From contig NZ_CAKXZS010000023.1 of NCBI RefSeq assembly GCF_935822925.1, positions 1 to 64,000 of the forward strand: a stretch of 64,000 bases of DNA, given 5' to 3'. Shown here piece by piece: positions 7,779 through 17,244 of the stretch. This DNA is from Mesorhizobium ventifaucium (GTDB lineage: Bacteria; Pseudomonadota; Alphaproteobacteria; Rhizobiales; Rhizobiaceae). Below the pieces are notes generated by a model. It had not been told where the DNA came from, did not search any database, and saw nothing but the letters and a program-made list of their open reading frames with translations. Position 1 is the stretch's first letter, and each line of letters begins with the position of its first letter. The position numbers were made by a program, and so were the translations under genes.

Positions 7779-9041
7779 TTACCGCCGCCGGCGGCAGCGC
7801 CAGTTCCAGTCGCGCTCGGGACCGACGTCGATGTGTACGGATTCGGTATGGCAGTAGGTGCCGACGCCGCCGCGCCCTGGCATGCTGCGGATGTAGCTTG
7901 CCAGTTGCGCTTTCGAGACGCCTGGAACCTGGATGTCGGCGGCGGCGCAATACATGTGCAGCGAGTTCTTGGCGCCGTTGGCGCGGCGGTTGCGGGCCGG
8001 GTCACGATAGCCGGAGGTGACGATCATCTTCTTGCCGTAGTGGCCCTCGATCGTCTTCAGCACGCGGACCAGCGAAGGTTTTAGGCAGGCAACGTCGACA
8101 TTCTCGGTCTGCTTCAAAAGACCGTTGGGCGCCAGCCTGGCAAGCCCGGGAGCGTATGCCACCTGATAGGCGCCGCCCTCATCCTCGTTCAGATCGACGT
8201 CGCTGTCGTCGTCGAGGCCGGATTTGCGCTTGATCTCGAAAAGCGCGGTCTTGCGTACGCCAGGCAGGCCGTCGTCGGTGAAATGGCTGGTATCGCCGAG
8301 CGAAGCCAATTGCACCGGCTTTTCAGCCGATTTGGCTGAGGCCAGGGTGATTGCCGATTTTGCCACCGCCTTGGGCTGAGCGGCCTTGGGCTGCGCCGCC
8401 GGCGGTTGCTCGCCCGACCGGTTGCTGGCCTGCGGGGCAGGTGCTGCCGAGGCGGGCGTGGCGCTGAACAGAGAGGCAAGGAACCCCTTCTTCTTTGGCG
8501 CGTAGGCCTGCGGCTCTGCGGCGGTCACATAGACCGGATTGTTCGTCGCCGGCGCGGCGGCCTCGGCCTTGGACTTCGGAGCGGCCGTGCCGGCATCGGC
8601 GGTTTCAGTCTTCTGCGTAGCAGCGTCGGCCTGTTCAGCCGTCTGCGCCGCCTGTGGCTGCGGCGTCTGGCCCGCAGCCGTCGCTGCGCCCGCTTTAGCC
8701 GGGACGGGGAAGCCGGCATCCGACTTGGCGCCTCCCTGGGGGGCCTGCGCCCCTGGCTTGGCCACTGGCACATAAGCGACCTGCTCGGGAAGGCTTGCGT
8801 CGCCCTTGGCGGTCATCGTCATTTGTGAAGTCGTCATCTGCGACGACGAGTCAGTGGTGACCTGTTGGGTGCCGGAGGCGGTGCTGATGTCCGTAGCCGA
8901 AGCATTGTAGCCAGGCATGCCGACGGACAGGGACGGGTCGCCGGCCGAGGTGCAGGACGCCAGGAGCACGGAGAAAAGCGCGGCCGCAATGGCGCGGCTT
9001 TCTCCCTTCGCGAGGCGCGATCCTGCTGATTTCAAAACCAA
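7779..9041 (-). CDS. M15-type (DUF882) murein peptidase lipoprotein
   Basis: A 420-residue lipoprotein. The N-terminal signal ends in the lipobox LLASC, so it is probably membrane-anchored in the periplasm. A long Ala/Pro/Gln-rich linker (roughly residues 60-260) leads to a C-terminal peptidase M15A-like domain: LKTIEGHYGKKMIVTSGYR, then NSLHMYCAAADIQV (zinc-ligand His and Asp) and TESVHIDVG (second His), ending RDWNWRCRRRR. Such proteins cleave D,D or L,D peptide bonds of peptidoglycan. The gene stands alone. The 213 bases upstream (9042-9254) hold no further gene. Confidence 0.85.
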   Translation of the reverse strand: MVLKSAGSRLAKGESRAIAAALFSVLLASCTSAGDPSLSVGMPGYNASATDISTASGTQQVTTDSSSQMTTSQMTMTAKGDASLPEQVAYVPVAKPGAQAPQGGAKSDAGFPVPAKAGAATAAGQTPQPQAAQTAEQADAATQKTETADAGTAAPKSKAEAAAPATNNPVYVTAAEPQAYAPKKKGFLASLFSATPASAAPAPQASNRSGEQPPAAQPKAAQPKAVAKSAITLASAKSAEKPVQLASLGDTSHFTDDGLPGVRKTALFEIKRKSGLDDDSDVDLNEDEGGAYQVAYAPGLARLAPNGLLKQTENVDVACLKPSLVRVLKTIEGHYGKKMIVTSGYRDPARNRRANGAKNSLHMYCAAADIQVPGVSKAQLASYIRSMPGRGGVGTYCHTESVHIDVGPERDWNWRCRRRR

Positions 9042-9254
9042 ATTCCCCCTCGATGTCCGGTCGGTACTTCATTGGCGGCGTCGAAACGTCTCGCCGCAAT
9101 AAAACCTTGTCCCCGAACGGAAACGAGACCTGTGTCAAATCCGCAAGCCCCAGAGTAATTCGACGGCTAGATAAGAATCGGGAGTGCTTAAGGCTTGACG
9201 ACACCATTTCGCCCTCTTTTACCGGCGCGTCAACTCACCACACATTACAGAAGG

Positions 9255-11090
9255 TTACACACGCACCTTGACATAGGTGCCTGGCGCATCGCCCAGGGTT
9301 TTCATGTGCTTGCCGGGCTTGCGGGCCGGCACGCGGGTGTCGTCCCTGGCCTCGATCCAGCGTTGCCAGTGCGACCACCAGGAGCCGGGATGGTTCGTGG
9401 CCTTGGCAAGCCACTCGTTGAAGTCGCCCGTTGGCTTGCCGCCGGTCCAGTAGTGATATTTCTGCGCCGCCGGCGGATTGACGACGCCGGCGATGTGGCC
9501 GGAGCCGGCCAGGACGTAGTCGACCTCGCCGCCGAAATATTTCGAACCGAGGAACACCGAAAGCGCCGGCGCGATATGGTCTTCCTTGGAGGCGAGGTTG
9601 TAGACCGGGATGGTGACATCCTTCAGCGATACCACGCGGCCCGCCAGTTCCATCTCGCCTTGCGAAAGTCTGTTCTCGAGATAGCAATTGCGCAGGTAGA
9701 AGGAATGGTTGGCTGCGGCCATGCGGGTCGAATCGGCGTTCCAGTAGAGCAGGTCGAAGGGCAGGGGATCCTTGCCGCGCATGTAGTTGTTGACGACATA
9801 GGGCCAGATCAGGTCGCCCGAGCGCAGCATGTTGAAGGCGGTCGCCATTTTGGTGCCGTCGAGATAGCCTTTCTCGTTCATCGCCTTTTCGACGGCCGCG
9901 ACCTGCTCCTCGTCGACGAACACTTTCAGGTCGCCGGCGTGGGTGAAATCGACCTGCGTGGTGAAGAAGGTGGCCGATTTGATGCGGTGGTCGCCTTCCT
10001 GCGCCAAAAGCGCCAGGGCCGCTGCCAGAAGCGTGCCGCCGACGCAATAGCCGACGGCGTTGACGTCCTGTTCGCCGGTGGCCTTTTCGATCGTGTCCAG
10101 GCCGTATTGCAGGCCCTCTCTGATATAGGCCTCCCAGCTCTTGGTGCCGTGCCGCTCGTCCGGGTTGATCCAGGAGATGACGAAGACGGTGTGGCCCTGC
10201 TCGACGGCCCAGCGGATGAAGGATTTTTGCGGGTTGAGATCGAGAATGTAGAATTTGTTGATCCATGGCGGGCAGATCAGCAGCGGCCGATTGAGCACGG
10301 TCTCGGTCGCCGGATCATATTGCAAGATCTCGGCGACGTCGCTGCGGCCCACCACCTTGCCGGGTGTCGTGGCCAGGTTCTTGCCGATCTCGAACGACGA
10401 ATAGTCGGCCTGTCTCAGTTTCAGGTCGCCCTTGCCGGCGGCGATGTCCTCGGCCAGCATCTTCATGCCGCGCACCAGGTTTTCGCCATTCGAGGCGATT
10501 GTCTCGCGAAACAGTTCCGGGTTGGTCAGGATGAAATTCGACGGCGAAATGGCGTTGGACACCTGCTTGACGTAGAAACCGGCCTTGTGGCGGGTGTGCT
10601 CGTCCAGGCCATCGGCGTGCTCGACCAGGTCGTTCGCCCAGCGCGAGGTGACGAGATAGGCCTGCTTGAGGAAATCGAAGAAAGCGTTGCGGCCCCATTC
10701 CGGGTCCTGGAAACGCTTGTCGCCGGGCTCGGGCTTGACCGCGTCTTCGGCGTCTTCGCCGCCGTCGCTGAGGCGCTGGATGGAGTTGGCCCAGACGGTC
10801 ATGTAGCCGGAAAACAGCCGCGTTTGCGCCTCCAGCGCGCGCTGCGGATCGGAAAGCCAGTATTCGCTGAGCTTGGAGAAGGTTTTCACCATGTCGACGA
10901 CCGGCTCGGCGACATGATCGCGCACGTCGCCTTTTTCGCGCGGCTCGGCCCATGCGGAAGCCGCCTTGCCGGCCTGCTCGATCATGCGGGCCATGTTCAA
11001 GGCGAAGCGTTCCGGGTCCTTGACCAGATATTGCTCGACGGTCGAAGGCCGGTCATCTTCCGCTTTGCCCGAATCGGGTGTTTTGGACAT
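9255..11090 (-). CDS. phaC: class I poly(3-hydroxyalkanoate) synthase
   Basis: A 611-residue polymerase that links (R)-3-hydroxyacyl-CoA units into polyhydroxyalkanoate on granules. The N-terminal PhaC domain is followed by an alpha/beta-hydrolase core with the lipase-like box GYCVGG (Cys349), Asp504 (KEDHIAP) and His532 (GSGHIAG), which is the complete triad. The length is typical of class I. The start at 11090 was chosen over 11156 because AGGAGGAA lies upstream and the N-terminus MSKTPDSGKAEDD is family-like. It is divergent from the lipoprotein gene at 11188, with a shared 97-bp promoter region. Confidence 0.95.
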   Translation of the reverse strand: MSKTPDSGKAEDDRPSTVEQYLVKDPERFALNMARMIEQAGKAASAWAEPREKGDVRDHVAEPVVDMVKTFSKLSEYWLSDPQRALEAQTRLFSGYMTVWANSIQRLSDGGEDAEDAVKPEPGDKRFQDPEWGRNAFFDFLKQAYLVTSRWANDLVEHADGLDEHTRHKAGFYVKQVSNAISPSNFILTNPELFRETIASNGENLVRGMKMLAEDIAAGKGDLKLRQADYSSFEIGKNLATTPGKVVGRSDVAEILQYDPATETVLNRPLLICPPWINKFYILDLNPQKSFIRWAVEQGHTVFVISWINPDERHGTKSWEAYIREGLQYGLDTIEKATGEQDVNAVGYCVGGTLLAAALALLAQEGDHRIKSATFFTTQVDFTHAGDLKVFVDEEQVAAVEKAMNEKGYLDGTKMATAFNMLRSGDLIWPYVVNNYMRGKDPLPFDLLYWNADSTRMAAANHSFYLRNCYLENRLSQGEMELAGRVVSLKDVTIPVYNLASKEDHIAPALSVFLGSKYFGGEVDYVLAGSGHIAGVVNPPAAQKYHYWTGGKPTGDFNEWLAKATNHPGSWWSHWQRWIEARDDTRVPARKPGKHMKTLGDAPGTYVKVRV

Positions 11091-11187
11091 GGTACGCGGG
11101 GTTCCTCCTGAAGCGTTTTCTTGACATATTATCATGGCACATCCGACAAGGTCCAACGCGCTCTATCTCGGCTGCCAGGGAAACATT

Positions 11188-11580
11188 ATGACAATTAGTA
11201 TTGGCAAAGCTTTTTTTTCTGGCACTGGTCGTTTTTGCCGCGTGGGCGCGGCGGTCGTCTTGCTGGCTATATCGGGCTGTTCGAGCACCAACATCGAAGG
11301 CGCCACGCCCGTCGCGGCTACCGACGGACCGAAGAACACCGGCACCTATCCGAACCTGAATATCCCGCCGCAGGCGGCGGCGGAGCAATTCACCGAGACG
11401 GAAAGAAACGCCAAGCTCGCCCAGTTGAAGGCGGAGGCTCAGGCGCAGGGCTCAAAGGGCGGCGCGGTCAAGGTCGCCAACCCGGCGGCGCTGAACACAT
11501 TGGCGAAGCAGCACGGCACGGATGCGCTGAAGCAGATCGAAGCCAAATGCGATCCTGCCCTCGACCCTACCTGCAAATAA
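11188..11580 (+). CDS. small lipoprotein, hypothetical
   Basis: A 130-residue product. The start at ATG 11188 (CAGGGA just upstream) gives a signal peptide whose lipobox AISGC predicts lipidation. The mature protein contains a Pro/Ala-rich segment (GTYPNLNIPPQAAAEQF), a Glu/Lys/Ala helix (ERNAKLAQLKAEAQAQ) and a C-terminal disulfide-like CDPALDPTCK. It is probably an envelope lipoprotein. It has no defined family here and is divergent from phaC. Confidence 0.7.
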   Translation: MTISIGKAFFSGTGRFCRVGAAVVLLAISGCSSTNIEGATPVAATDGPKNTGTYPNLNIPPQAAAEQFTETERNAKLAQLKAEAQAQGSKGGAVKVANPAALNTLAKQHGTDALKQIEAKCDPALDPTCK

Positions 11581-11658
11581 GGTTATATCGCGCGACCGAC
11601 AAGCACCTTTGCCAAAACCGCTTTGACCGTCTGGAATTGACCCACCACTGGAACTGAT

Positions 11659-12876
11659 ATGGAAGAATTTCACAAGGTCCGCCGGCTTCCGCCCTACGTC
11701 TTCGAGCAGGTCAACCGGCTGAAGGCCAGCGCCCGCTCGCGCGGCGCCGACATCATCGACCTTGGCATGGGCAATCCGGACCTGCCGACGCCCAAGGCCA
11801 TCGTCGACAAATTGTGCGAGGTGGTGCGCGACCCGCGCACGCATCGCTATTCATCGTCGCGCGGCATTCCGGGCCTGCGCCGCGCCCAGGCCAATTACTA
11901 TGCCCGCCGTTTCGGCGTGAAACTCGACCCGGACACGCAAGTGGTGGCGACGCTGGGCTCGAAGGAGGGTTTTGCCAATATGGCGCAGGCCATCACCGCG
12001 CCCGGCGACGTGATCCTGTGCCCCAACCCGACCTATCCGATCCACGCTTTCGGCTTCATCATGTCGGGCGGCGTCATCCGCTCGTTGCAGGTGGAGCCGG
12101 ACGACGGCTTCATTCCGGCGCTGGAGCGCGGCATCCGCCATTCGATCCCGAAGCCGCTGGCGTTGATCCTCAATTACCCGTCGAACCCGACGGCGCAGGT
12201 CGCCTCGCTCGATTTCTACAAGGAGGTGGTGGCCTTCGCCAAGAAGAACGACATCATCATCCTGTCTGACCTTGCCTATTCGGAAATCTATTTCGACGGC
12301 AATCCGCCGCCTTCGGTGCTGCAGGTGCCGGGCGCGATCGACGTGGCGGTCGAGTTCACCTCGATGTCGAAGACCTTTTCGATGCCCGGCTGGCGCATGG
12401 GTTTTGCCGTCGGCAACGAGCGGCTGATCTCGGCGCTGACGCGGGTGAAATCCTATCTGGACTACGGCGCCTTCACGCCGATCCAGGTGGCGGCGGCGCA
12501 TGCGCTCAACGGCGACGGCGCCGATATCGCCGAAGTGCGCGACATCTACCACAAGCGCCGCGACGTCATGGTCGACGCCTTCAGCCGCGCCGGCTGGGTC
12601 GTCCCGGCGCCGGCGGCGTCGATGTTCGCCTGGGCGCCGATCCCGGAGCCGTTCAAGCATCTCGGCTCGCTCGAATTCTCCAAGCTTCTGATCGAGCACG
12701 CCGACGTGGCGGTGGCGCCGGGCGTCGGTTTCGGTGAGCATGGCGATGACCATGTGCGCATCGCGCTGGTCGAGAACGAGCACCGGATCCGGCAGGCGGC
12801 GCGCAACATCAAGCGCTTCCTGGCGTCCAGCGCCAAACAGCCCAACAATGTGGTGCCGCTCGCCGCGCATCGTTGA
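11659..12876 (+). CDS. alaC: alanine-forming class I/II aminotransferase (AlaC-like)
   Basis: A 405-residue PLP enzyme closely resembling E. coli AlaC, a glutamate-pyruvate aminotransferase. Matching segments include RLPPYVFEQVN, IIDLGMGNPDLPTP, YSSSRGIPGLRRA and FPSNPTAQ-like NYPSNPTAQ. The PLP lysine is Lys238 in SMSKTFSMPGWRMGF. Its position directly upstream of hom (47-bp gap) suggests co-transcription and a link to aspartate-family or alanine metabolism. LL-diaminopimelate aminotransferase is the main alternative label. Confidence 0.8.
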   Translation: MEEFHKVRRLPPYVFEQVNRLKASARSRGADIIDLGMGNPDLPTPKAIVDKLCEVVRDPRTHRYSSSRGIPGLRRAQANYYARRFGVKLDPDTQVVATLGSKEGFANMAQAITAPGDVILCPNPTYPIHAFGFIMSGGVIRSLQVEPDDGFIPALERGIRHSIPKPLALILNYPSNPTAQVASLDFYKEVVAFAKKNDIIILSDLAYSEIYFDGNPPPSVLQVPGAIDVAVEFTSMSKTFSMPGWRMGFAVGNERLISALTRVKSYLDYGAFTPIQVAAAHALNGDGADIAEVRDIYHKRRDVMVDAFSRAGWVVPAPAASMFAWAPIPEPFKHLGSLEFSKLLIEHADVAVAPGVGFGEHGDDHVRIALVENEHRIRQAARNIKRFLASSAKQPNNVVPLAAHR

Positions 12877-12923
12877 GTTGCCTGATATCACATCGACCAA
12901 ATTCTTGAGGGGCGTCGCCGGAC

Positions 12924-14237
12924 ATGGCTGAAGCGTTGCGTGTTGGAATCGCCGGTCTCGGCACCGTCGGCGCGTCGGTGGCGCGCGTGCTGCGCGACAA
13001 GGCGCCGGAACTGACGCGGCAATGCGGTCGCGAGGTCGTCGTGTCGGCCGTTTCGGCCCGCGATCCCAAACGCGACCGCGGCGTCGATCTCGGCGCGGCC
13101 AAGTGGTTCGACGATCCGGTAGCAATGGCGCAGACCGCCGAGATCGATGTCTTCGTCGAGCTGATCGGCGGCGACGAGGGGCCGTCGCATTCATCCGTGA
13201 AAGCGGCGCTTGAAGCCGGCCGCCACGTCGTCACCGCCAACAAGGCGCTGCTCGCCAAGCATGGCGTGGCGCTGGCCGAGACCGCCGAGAAGAAGGGCGT
13301 CCTGCTCAATTACGAGGCGGCGGTGGCGGGCGGCATTCCGGTCATCAAGACGATGCGCGAGGCGATGGCCGGCAATTCGGTGACCCGCGTCTTCGGCATC
13401 CTCAACGGCACCTGCAACTATATCCTGACCCGCATGGAAGCCGAGGGCCTGTCGTTCGACGCCTGCCTGAAGGATGCGCAGCGGCTGGGTTATGCCGAGG
13501 CCGACCCGACCTTCGACATCGAGGGCCACGATACCGCGCACAAGCTGTCGATCCTGACCAGCCTTGCCTTCGGCACGAGGATTGCCGCCAACAACATCTA
13601 CATGGAAGGCATTTCCAACATCAGCCAGGCCGACATCCGCGCGGCCGGCGATCTCGGCTACCGGATAAAGCTGCTCGGCGTCGCCCAGCGCACGGAAAGC
13701 GGTATCGAACAGCGCGTGCACCCGACCATGGTGCCGACGGCCTCGGTCATCGCGCAGGTGCACGGCGTCACCAATGCGGTGGCCATCGAAACCGATATCC
13801 TTGGCGAGCTTTTGCTTTCCGGTCCCGGTGCCGGCGGCAACGCCACCGCATCGGCGGTGGTCGGCGACATTGCCGACATCGCCAAGAGCCGGCCCGGCTT
13901 CCAGCACGGTCCGGTGTTCGGCCTGCCGGCGAAGGAATTGCGGCCGTACAAGAAGGCGCAGATGCGCAGCCATGCGGGCGGCTATTTCATCCGGCTGACC
14001 GTGCATGACCGCATCGGCGTCTTTGCCGCCATCGCCAAGCGCATGGCCGACAACGACATTTCACTGGAATCGATCGTGCAGCACGCCGCCGGGCCGGATA
14101 CCGCCTTGCAGAAAACAGTGATTCTCGTGACCCACGAGACGACGGAAGCGGCGGTCCGCAGGGCAGTCGACGGCATCACCAGGGACGATCATCTGACCGA
14201 CAAGCCGCAAGTCATCCGCATCGAGCGGGCGGAATAG
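12924..14237 (+). CDS. hom: homoserine dehydrogenase
   Basis: A 437-residue NAD(P)-dependent enzyme that reduces aspartate semialdehyde to homoserine for Thr, Met and Ile synthesis. It has an N-terminal Rossmann motif (VGIAGLGTVGASVARVL), the catalytic domain with VTANKALLAKHG, GGIPVIKTMREAM and NGTCNYILTRME, and a C-terminal ACT domain (IRLTVHDRIGVFAAIAKRMA) that usually mediates threonine feedback. The length matches the monofunctional bacterial form. It follows alaC closely. Confidence 0.95.
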   Translation: MAEALRVGIAGLGTVGASVARVLRDKAPELTRQCGREVVVSAVSARDPKRDRGVDLGAAKWFDDPVAMAQTAEIDVFVELIGGDEGPSHSSVKAALEAGRHVVTANKALLAKHGVALAETAEKKGVLLNYEAAVAGGIPVIKTMREAMAGNSVTRVFGILNGTCNYILTRMEAEGLSFDACLKDAQRLGYAEADPTFDIEGHDTAHKLSILTSLAFGTRIAANNIYMEGISNISQADIRAAGDLGYRIKLLGVAQRTESGIEQRVHPTMVPTASVIAQVHGVTNAVAIETDILGELLLSGPGAGGNATASAVVGDIADIAKSRPGFQHGPVFGLPAKELRPYKKAQMRSHAGGYFIRLTVHDRIGVFAAIAKRMADNDISLESIVQHAAGPDTALQKTVILVTHETTEAAVRRAVDGITRDDHLTDKPQVIRIERAE

Positions 14238-14379
14238 GCATATCTCTTTTCTCCTTTAATCGATTGATATCGTTGTGTTTTCAAAAAAGACCCGGCCAAG
14301 TCTTGCTGTTGTCATGGAGCTTTGACACAACCGGCGCGCCTCTGGCGGGAGGCAATGTGCCAATGAGGATTGTCCACCG

Positions 14380-15363
14380 ATGAACGTTGCCCAGAACATC
14401 GTCGCCGGCCTTGACCGAATACTAACCATGGAACTGGTGCGTGTGACCGAACGCGCCGCCGTTGCGGCAGCCAGATTGCGCGGACGCGGCGACGAAAAGG
14501 CCGCCGACCAGGCCGCTGTCGACGCGATGCGCGAAGAACTCAACCGCCTCGCCCTCAATGGCACGGTGGTGATCGGCGAAGGCGAGCGCGACGAGGCGCC
14601 GATGCTCTATATCGGCGAAGAGGTCGGTTCCGGCAAAGGCCCGGCGGTCGATATTGCGCTCGATCCGCTCGAAGGCACGACGATCTGCGCCAAGAACCTG
14701 CCCAATGCATTGGCGGTCATCGCCATCGCGGAAAAGGGCAGCCTTCTGTTCGCGCCCGACGTCTATATGGACAAGATCGCCATTGGCCCGGGTTATGCGG
14801 ACGGCGTCATCGACATCGATGCTTCGCCGGCCGAAAACATCGCCAGCCTGGCCAGGGCCAAGGGCGTGGCGGTGTCGGAGATCACCGCCTGCATCCTCGA
14901 CCGGCCGCGCCATGGCGCGCTGATCGAGGCGGTGCGCGCCACGGGCGCTGCGATCCGGCTGATCGGCGATGGTGACGTAGCCGGCGTCATCCACACCACC
15001 GATCCGGACGAAACCGGCATCGACATCTATCTCGGCACCGGCGGCGCGCCGGAGGGTGTGCTGGCGGCGGCAGCATTGCGCTGCACCGGCGGCCAGATGC
15101 AGGGAAGGCTGATCCTCGACACGCCGCAAAAGGAGGCACGCGCGGCGAAGATGGGCATCCTCGATCCGAAGCGGGTCTACCGCGCGCAAGACATGGCGCG
15201 CGGCGACGTGCTGTTTGCAGCAACCGGCGTAACCGACGGCAACATGCTGGCCGGCGTCAAGTTCGGCCGCAATTCCATCACCACGCATACGATCGTATTG
15301 CGCTCGTCGTCGCGCACCGTGCGCGAGATCAAGGCCAAGCACCAGGATCTGGAAAAGTTTTGA
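14380..15363 (+). CDS. glpX: class II fructose-1,6-bisphosphatase
   Basis: A 327-residue GlpX-type phosphatase that converts fructose-1,6-bisphosphate to fructose-6-phosphate in gluconeogenesis. Recognisable elements are ALNGTVVIGEGERDEAPMLY, the metal-binding DIALDPLEGTT and LGTGGAPEGVLAAAALRC. It lies between hom and recJ in the order typical of rhizobia. The stop at 15361-15363 sits close to an alternative TTG start for recJ. Confidence 0.95.
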   Translation: MNVAQNIVAGLDRILTMELVRVTERAAVAAARLRGRGDEKAADQAAVDAMREELNRLALNGTVVIGEGERDEAPMLYIGEEVGSGKGPAVDIALDPLEGTTICAKNLPNALAVIAIAEKGSLLFAPDVYMDKIAIGPGYADGVIDIDASPAENIASLARAKGVAVSEITACILDRPRHGALIEAVRATGAAIRLIGDGDVAGVIHTTDPDETGIDIYLGTGGAPEGVLAAAALRCTGGQMQGRLILDTPQKEARAAKMGILDPKRVYRAQDMARGDVLFAATGVTDGNMLAGVKFGRNSITTHTIVLRSSSRTVREIKAKHQDLEKF

Positions 15364-15425
15364 TTCCCGACTCGGGCTTGCCGTCGCATATTGTGAGAAA
15401 TGACAATCCGCAGACGGCGCGTCGC

Positions 15426-17210
15426 ATGACGGGCGAAAACCGTATCTTCCTCGATGTCAGGCAGTCGGCATCAGGTGTTTCCTGGGAACACCGGTTGACC
15501 GAGCGGCAGGACATGATCGCGCTTGCCATAGCGCAAGGCTATGGCGTGCCGGACATCGTTGCGCGCGTGCTTGCCGGGCGCGGCGTGTCCGCCGAGCAGA
15601 CCGAGCGGTTCCTTGATCCGACCATCCGCGATCTTTTGCCGGACCCGGCGTCGCTGACCGACATGGGCAAGGCCGCCGCCCGCATCGCCGGGGCAGTCGT
15701 TGCCAGGGAAAAGGTGGCGATCTTCGGCGACTACGATGTCGATGGCGCGGCCTCGTCGGCGCTGCTCAAGCGGTTCCTCACGCATTTCTCCGTGCCTGCG
15801 GAGATCTACATACCGGACCGTATCTTCGAAGGGTACGGCCCCAATCCAGAAGCGATGCGCGAACTCGTCTCGCGCGGCGCGACGCTGATCGTCACCGTCG
15901 ACTGCGGCACCAACAGCGCCGTCTCCATCGACGCCGCGAACGCTGCCGGCGCCGATGTCGTGGTGCTCGATCATCACCAACTCGGCGGTCCGTTGCCGGC
16001 AGCGGTTGCGGTCGTCAATCCCAATCGCGAGGACGACCTTTCGGGGCAGGGCCATCTTTGTGCCGCCGGCGTCGTCTTCCTGGCGCTGGTGCAGACGGGG
16101 AAGATCCTGCGCGGTCGGTTGCCAGATGCCGCACCGCCGGATCTGCTCGGCTTGCTCGACCTTGTTGCGCTGGCCACCGTTTGCGACGTGGTGCCGCTGA
16201 CCGGCGTCAACCGCGCCTTCGTGGTCAAGGGGCTGCAGATCGCACGCCAGCAGCGGAACGAAGGATTGGCGGCGTTGGCGCGAGTCTCGCGCATCGGCGA
16301 GCCGGTCAGCACCTTTCATCTGGCCTATCTGATCGGTCCGCGCATCAATGCCGGTGGGCGCATCGGCGACGCAGCACTCGGCAGCCGCCTGCTCGCCACC
16401 GACGACCCCGTCGAGGCCCGCACCATCGCCGAGACGCTGGACCGGCTCAATCAGGAGCGGCAGCAGATGGAACTGGAAATGCTGGCCGCCGCACGCGTCG
16501 AGGCCGATGCCGAGCTTGCCGGCGGCAATGGGCCAGCCATCGTCGTCACCGCCAGCTCCAACTGGCATTCGGGCATCGTCGGCCTGCTGGCCTCGCGGCT
16601 CAAGGACCATGCGCGCCGGCCGGCTTTCGCCATCGCCTTCAACGCCAATGGTGTCGGCACCGGGTCGGGCCGTTCGGTGTCGGGCTTCGATCTTGGCCGG
16701 CTGGTGCGCGAGGCGGCGATTGCCGGGCTGATCGTCAAGGGCGGCGGCCACGGCATGGCGGCCGGCATCACGGTGGAGCGGGCGAAACTTGGCGCGCTCA
16801 GGGCCTTTTTCGAGGAACGAGCGGCGGCCGAGGTGTTCCGGCTGCAAGGCGAGGAGAGCCTGGCGATCGACGGTGCGCTGGCCGCCGAGGGCGCGACGCT
16901 TGGCCTTCTCGATGCACTGGAGAAAGCCGGCCCGTTCGGCGCCGGGCATGTCGCACCGGTCTTTGCTCTGCCGCGCCATCGCCTTGCCGATGCGAGGCCG
17001 GTCGGCACCAATCACATCCGCGCCGAGTTGCAGTCGGAAAGTGGTGGACGCATCCAGGCGATCGCGTTTCGCGCCACCGATACGGCGCTCGGCGAATTCC
17101 TGTTCAAGAACAGGGGCAAGCCGGTGCATGTCGCCGGTTCGCTGTCGGGCAATCACTGGAACGGCAACCGCACGGTGCAGTTCCGCATCGTCGATGCCGC
17201 GCGCGCCTGA
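15426..17210 (+). CDS. recJ: single-stranded-DNA-specific exonuclease RecJ
   Basis: A 594-residue 5'-3' ssDNA exonuclease used in recombination and mismatch repair. The DHH phosphoesterase domain shows GDYDVDGAASSALL, VTVDCGTNS and the DHH signature at 182-184. DHHA1 shows GGGHGMAAGI, and an OB-type C-terminal domain follows. I chose ATG 15426 because MTGENRIFLDVRQSASG matches the usual N-terminus. A TTG at 15360 overlapping the glpX stop would add 22 residues and cannot be excluded. Translational coupling to glpX is possible. Confidence 0.92.
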   Translation: MTGENRIFLDVRQSASGVSWEHRLTERQDMIALAIAQGYGVPDIVARVLAGRGVSAEQTERFLDPTIRDLLPDPASLTDMGKAAARIAGAVVAREKVAIFGDYDVDGAASSALLKRFLTHFSVPAEIYIPDRIFEGYGPNPEAMRELVSRGATLIVTVDCGTNSAVSIDAANAAGADVVVLDHHQLGGPLPAAVAVVNPNREDDLSGQGHLCAAGVVFLALVQTGKILRGRLPDAAPPDLLGLLDLVALATVCDVVPLTGVNRAFVVKGLQIARQQRNEGLAALARVSRIGEPVSTFHLAYLIGPRINAGGRIGDAALGSRLLATDDPVEARTIAETLDRLNQERQQMELEMLAAARVEADAELAGGNGPAIVVTASSNWHSGIVGLLASRLKDHARRPAFAIAFNANGVGTGSGRSVSGFDLGRLVREAAIAGLIVKGGGHGMAAGITVERAKLGALRAFFEERAAAEVFRLQGEESLAIDGALAAEGATLGLLDALEKAGPFGAGHVAPVFALPRHRLADARPVGTNHIRAELQSESGGRIQAIAFRATDTALGEFLFKNRGKPVHVAGSLSGNHWNGNRTVQFRIVDAARA

Positions 17211-17244
17211 GAATCGCTTCCCGATTCTGCCGCGCGGATCGCGT

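Noticed and set aside
9195..11111. 638-residue plus-strand frame opposite phaC
   Set aside because: It lies wholly antisense to phaC and is an artefact of high-GC codon usage; the phaC frame has all catalytic motifs.
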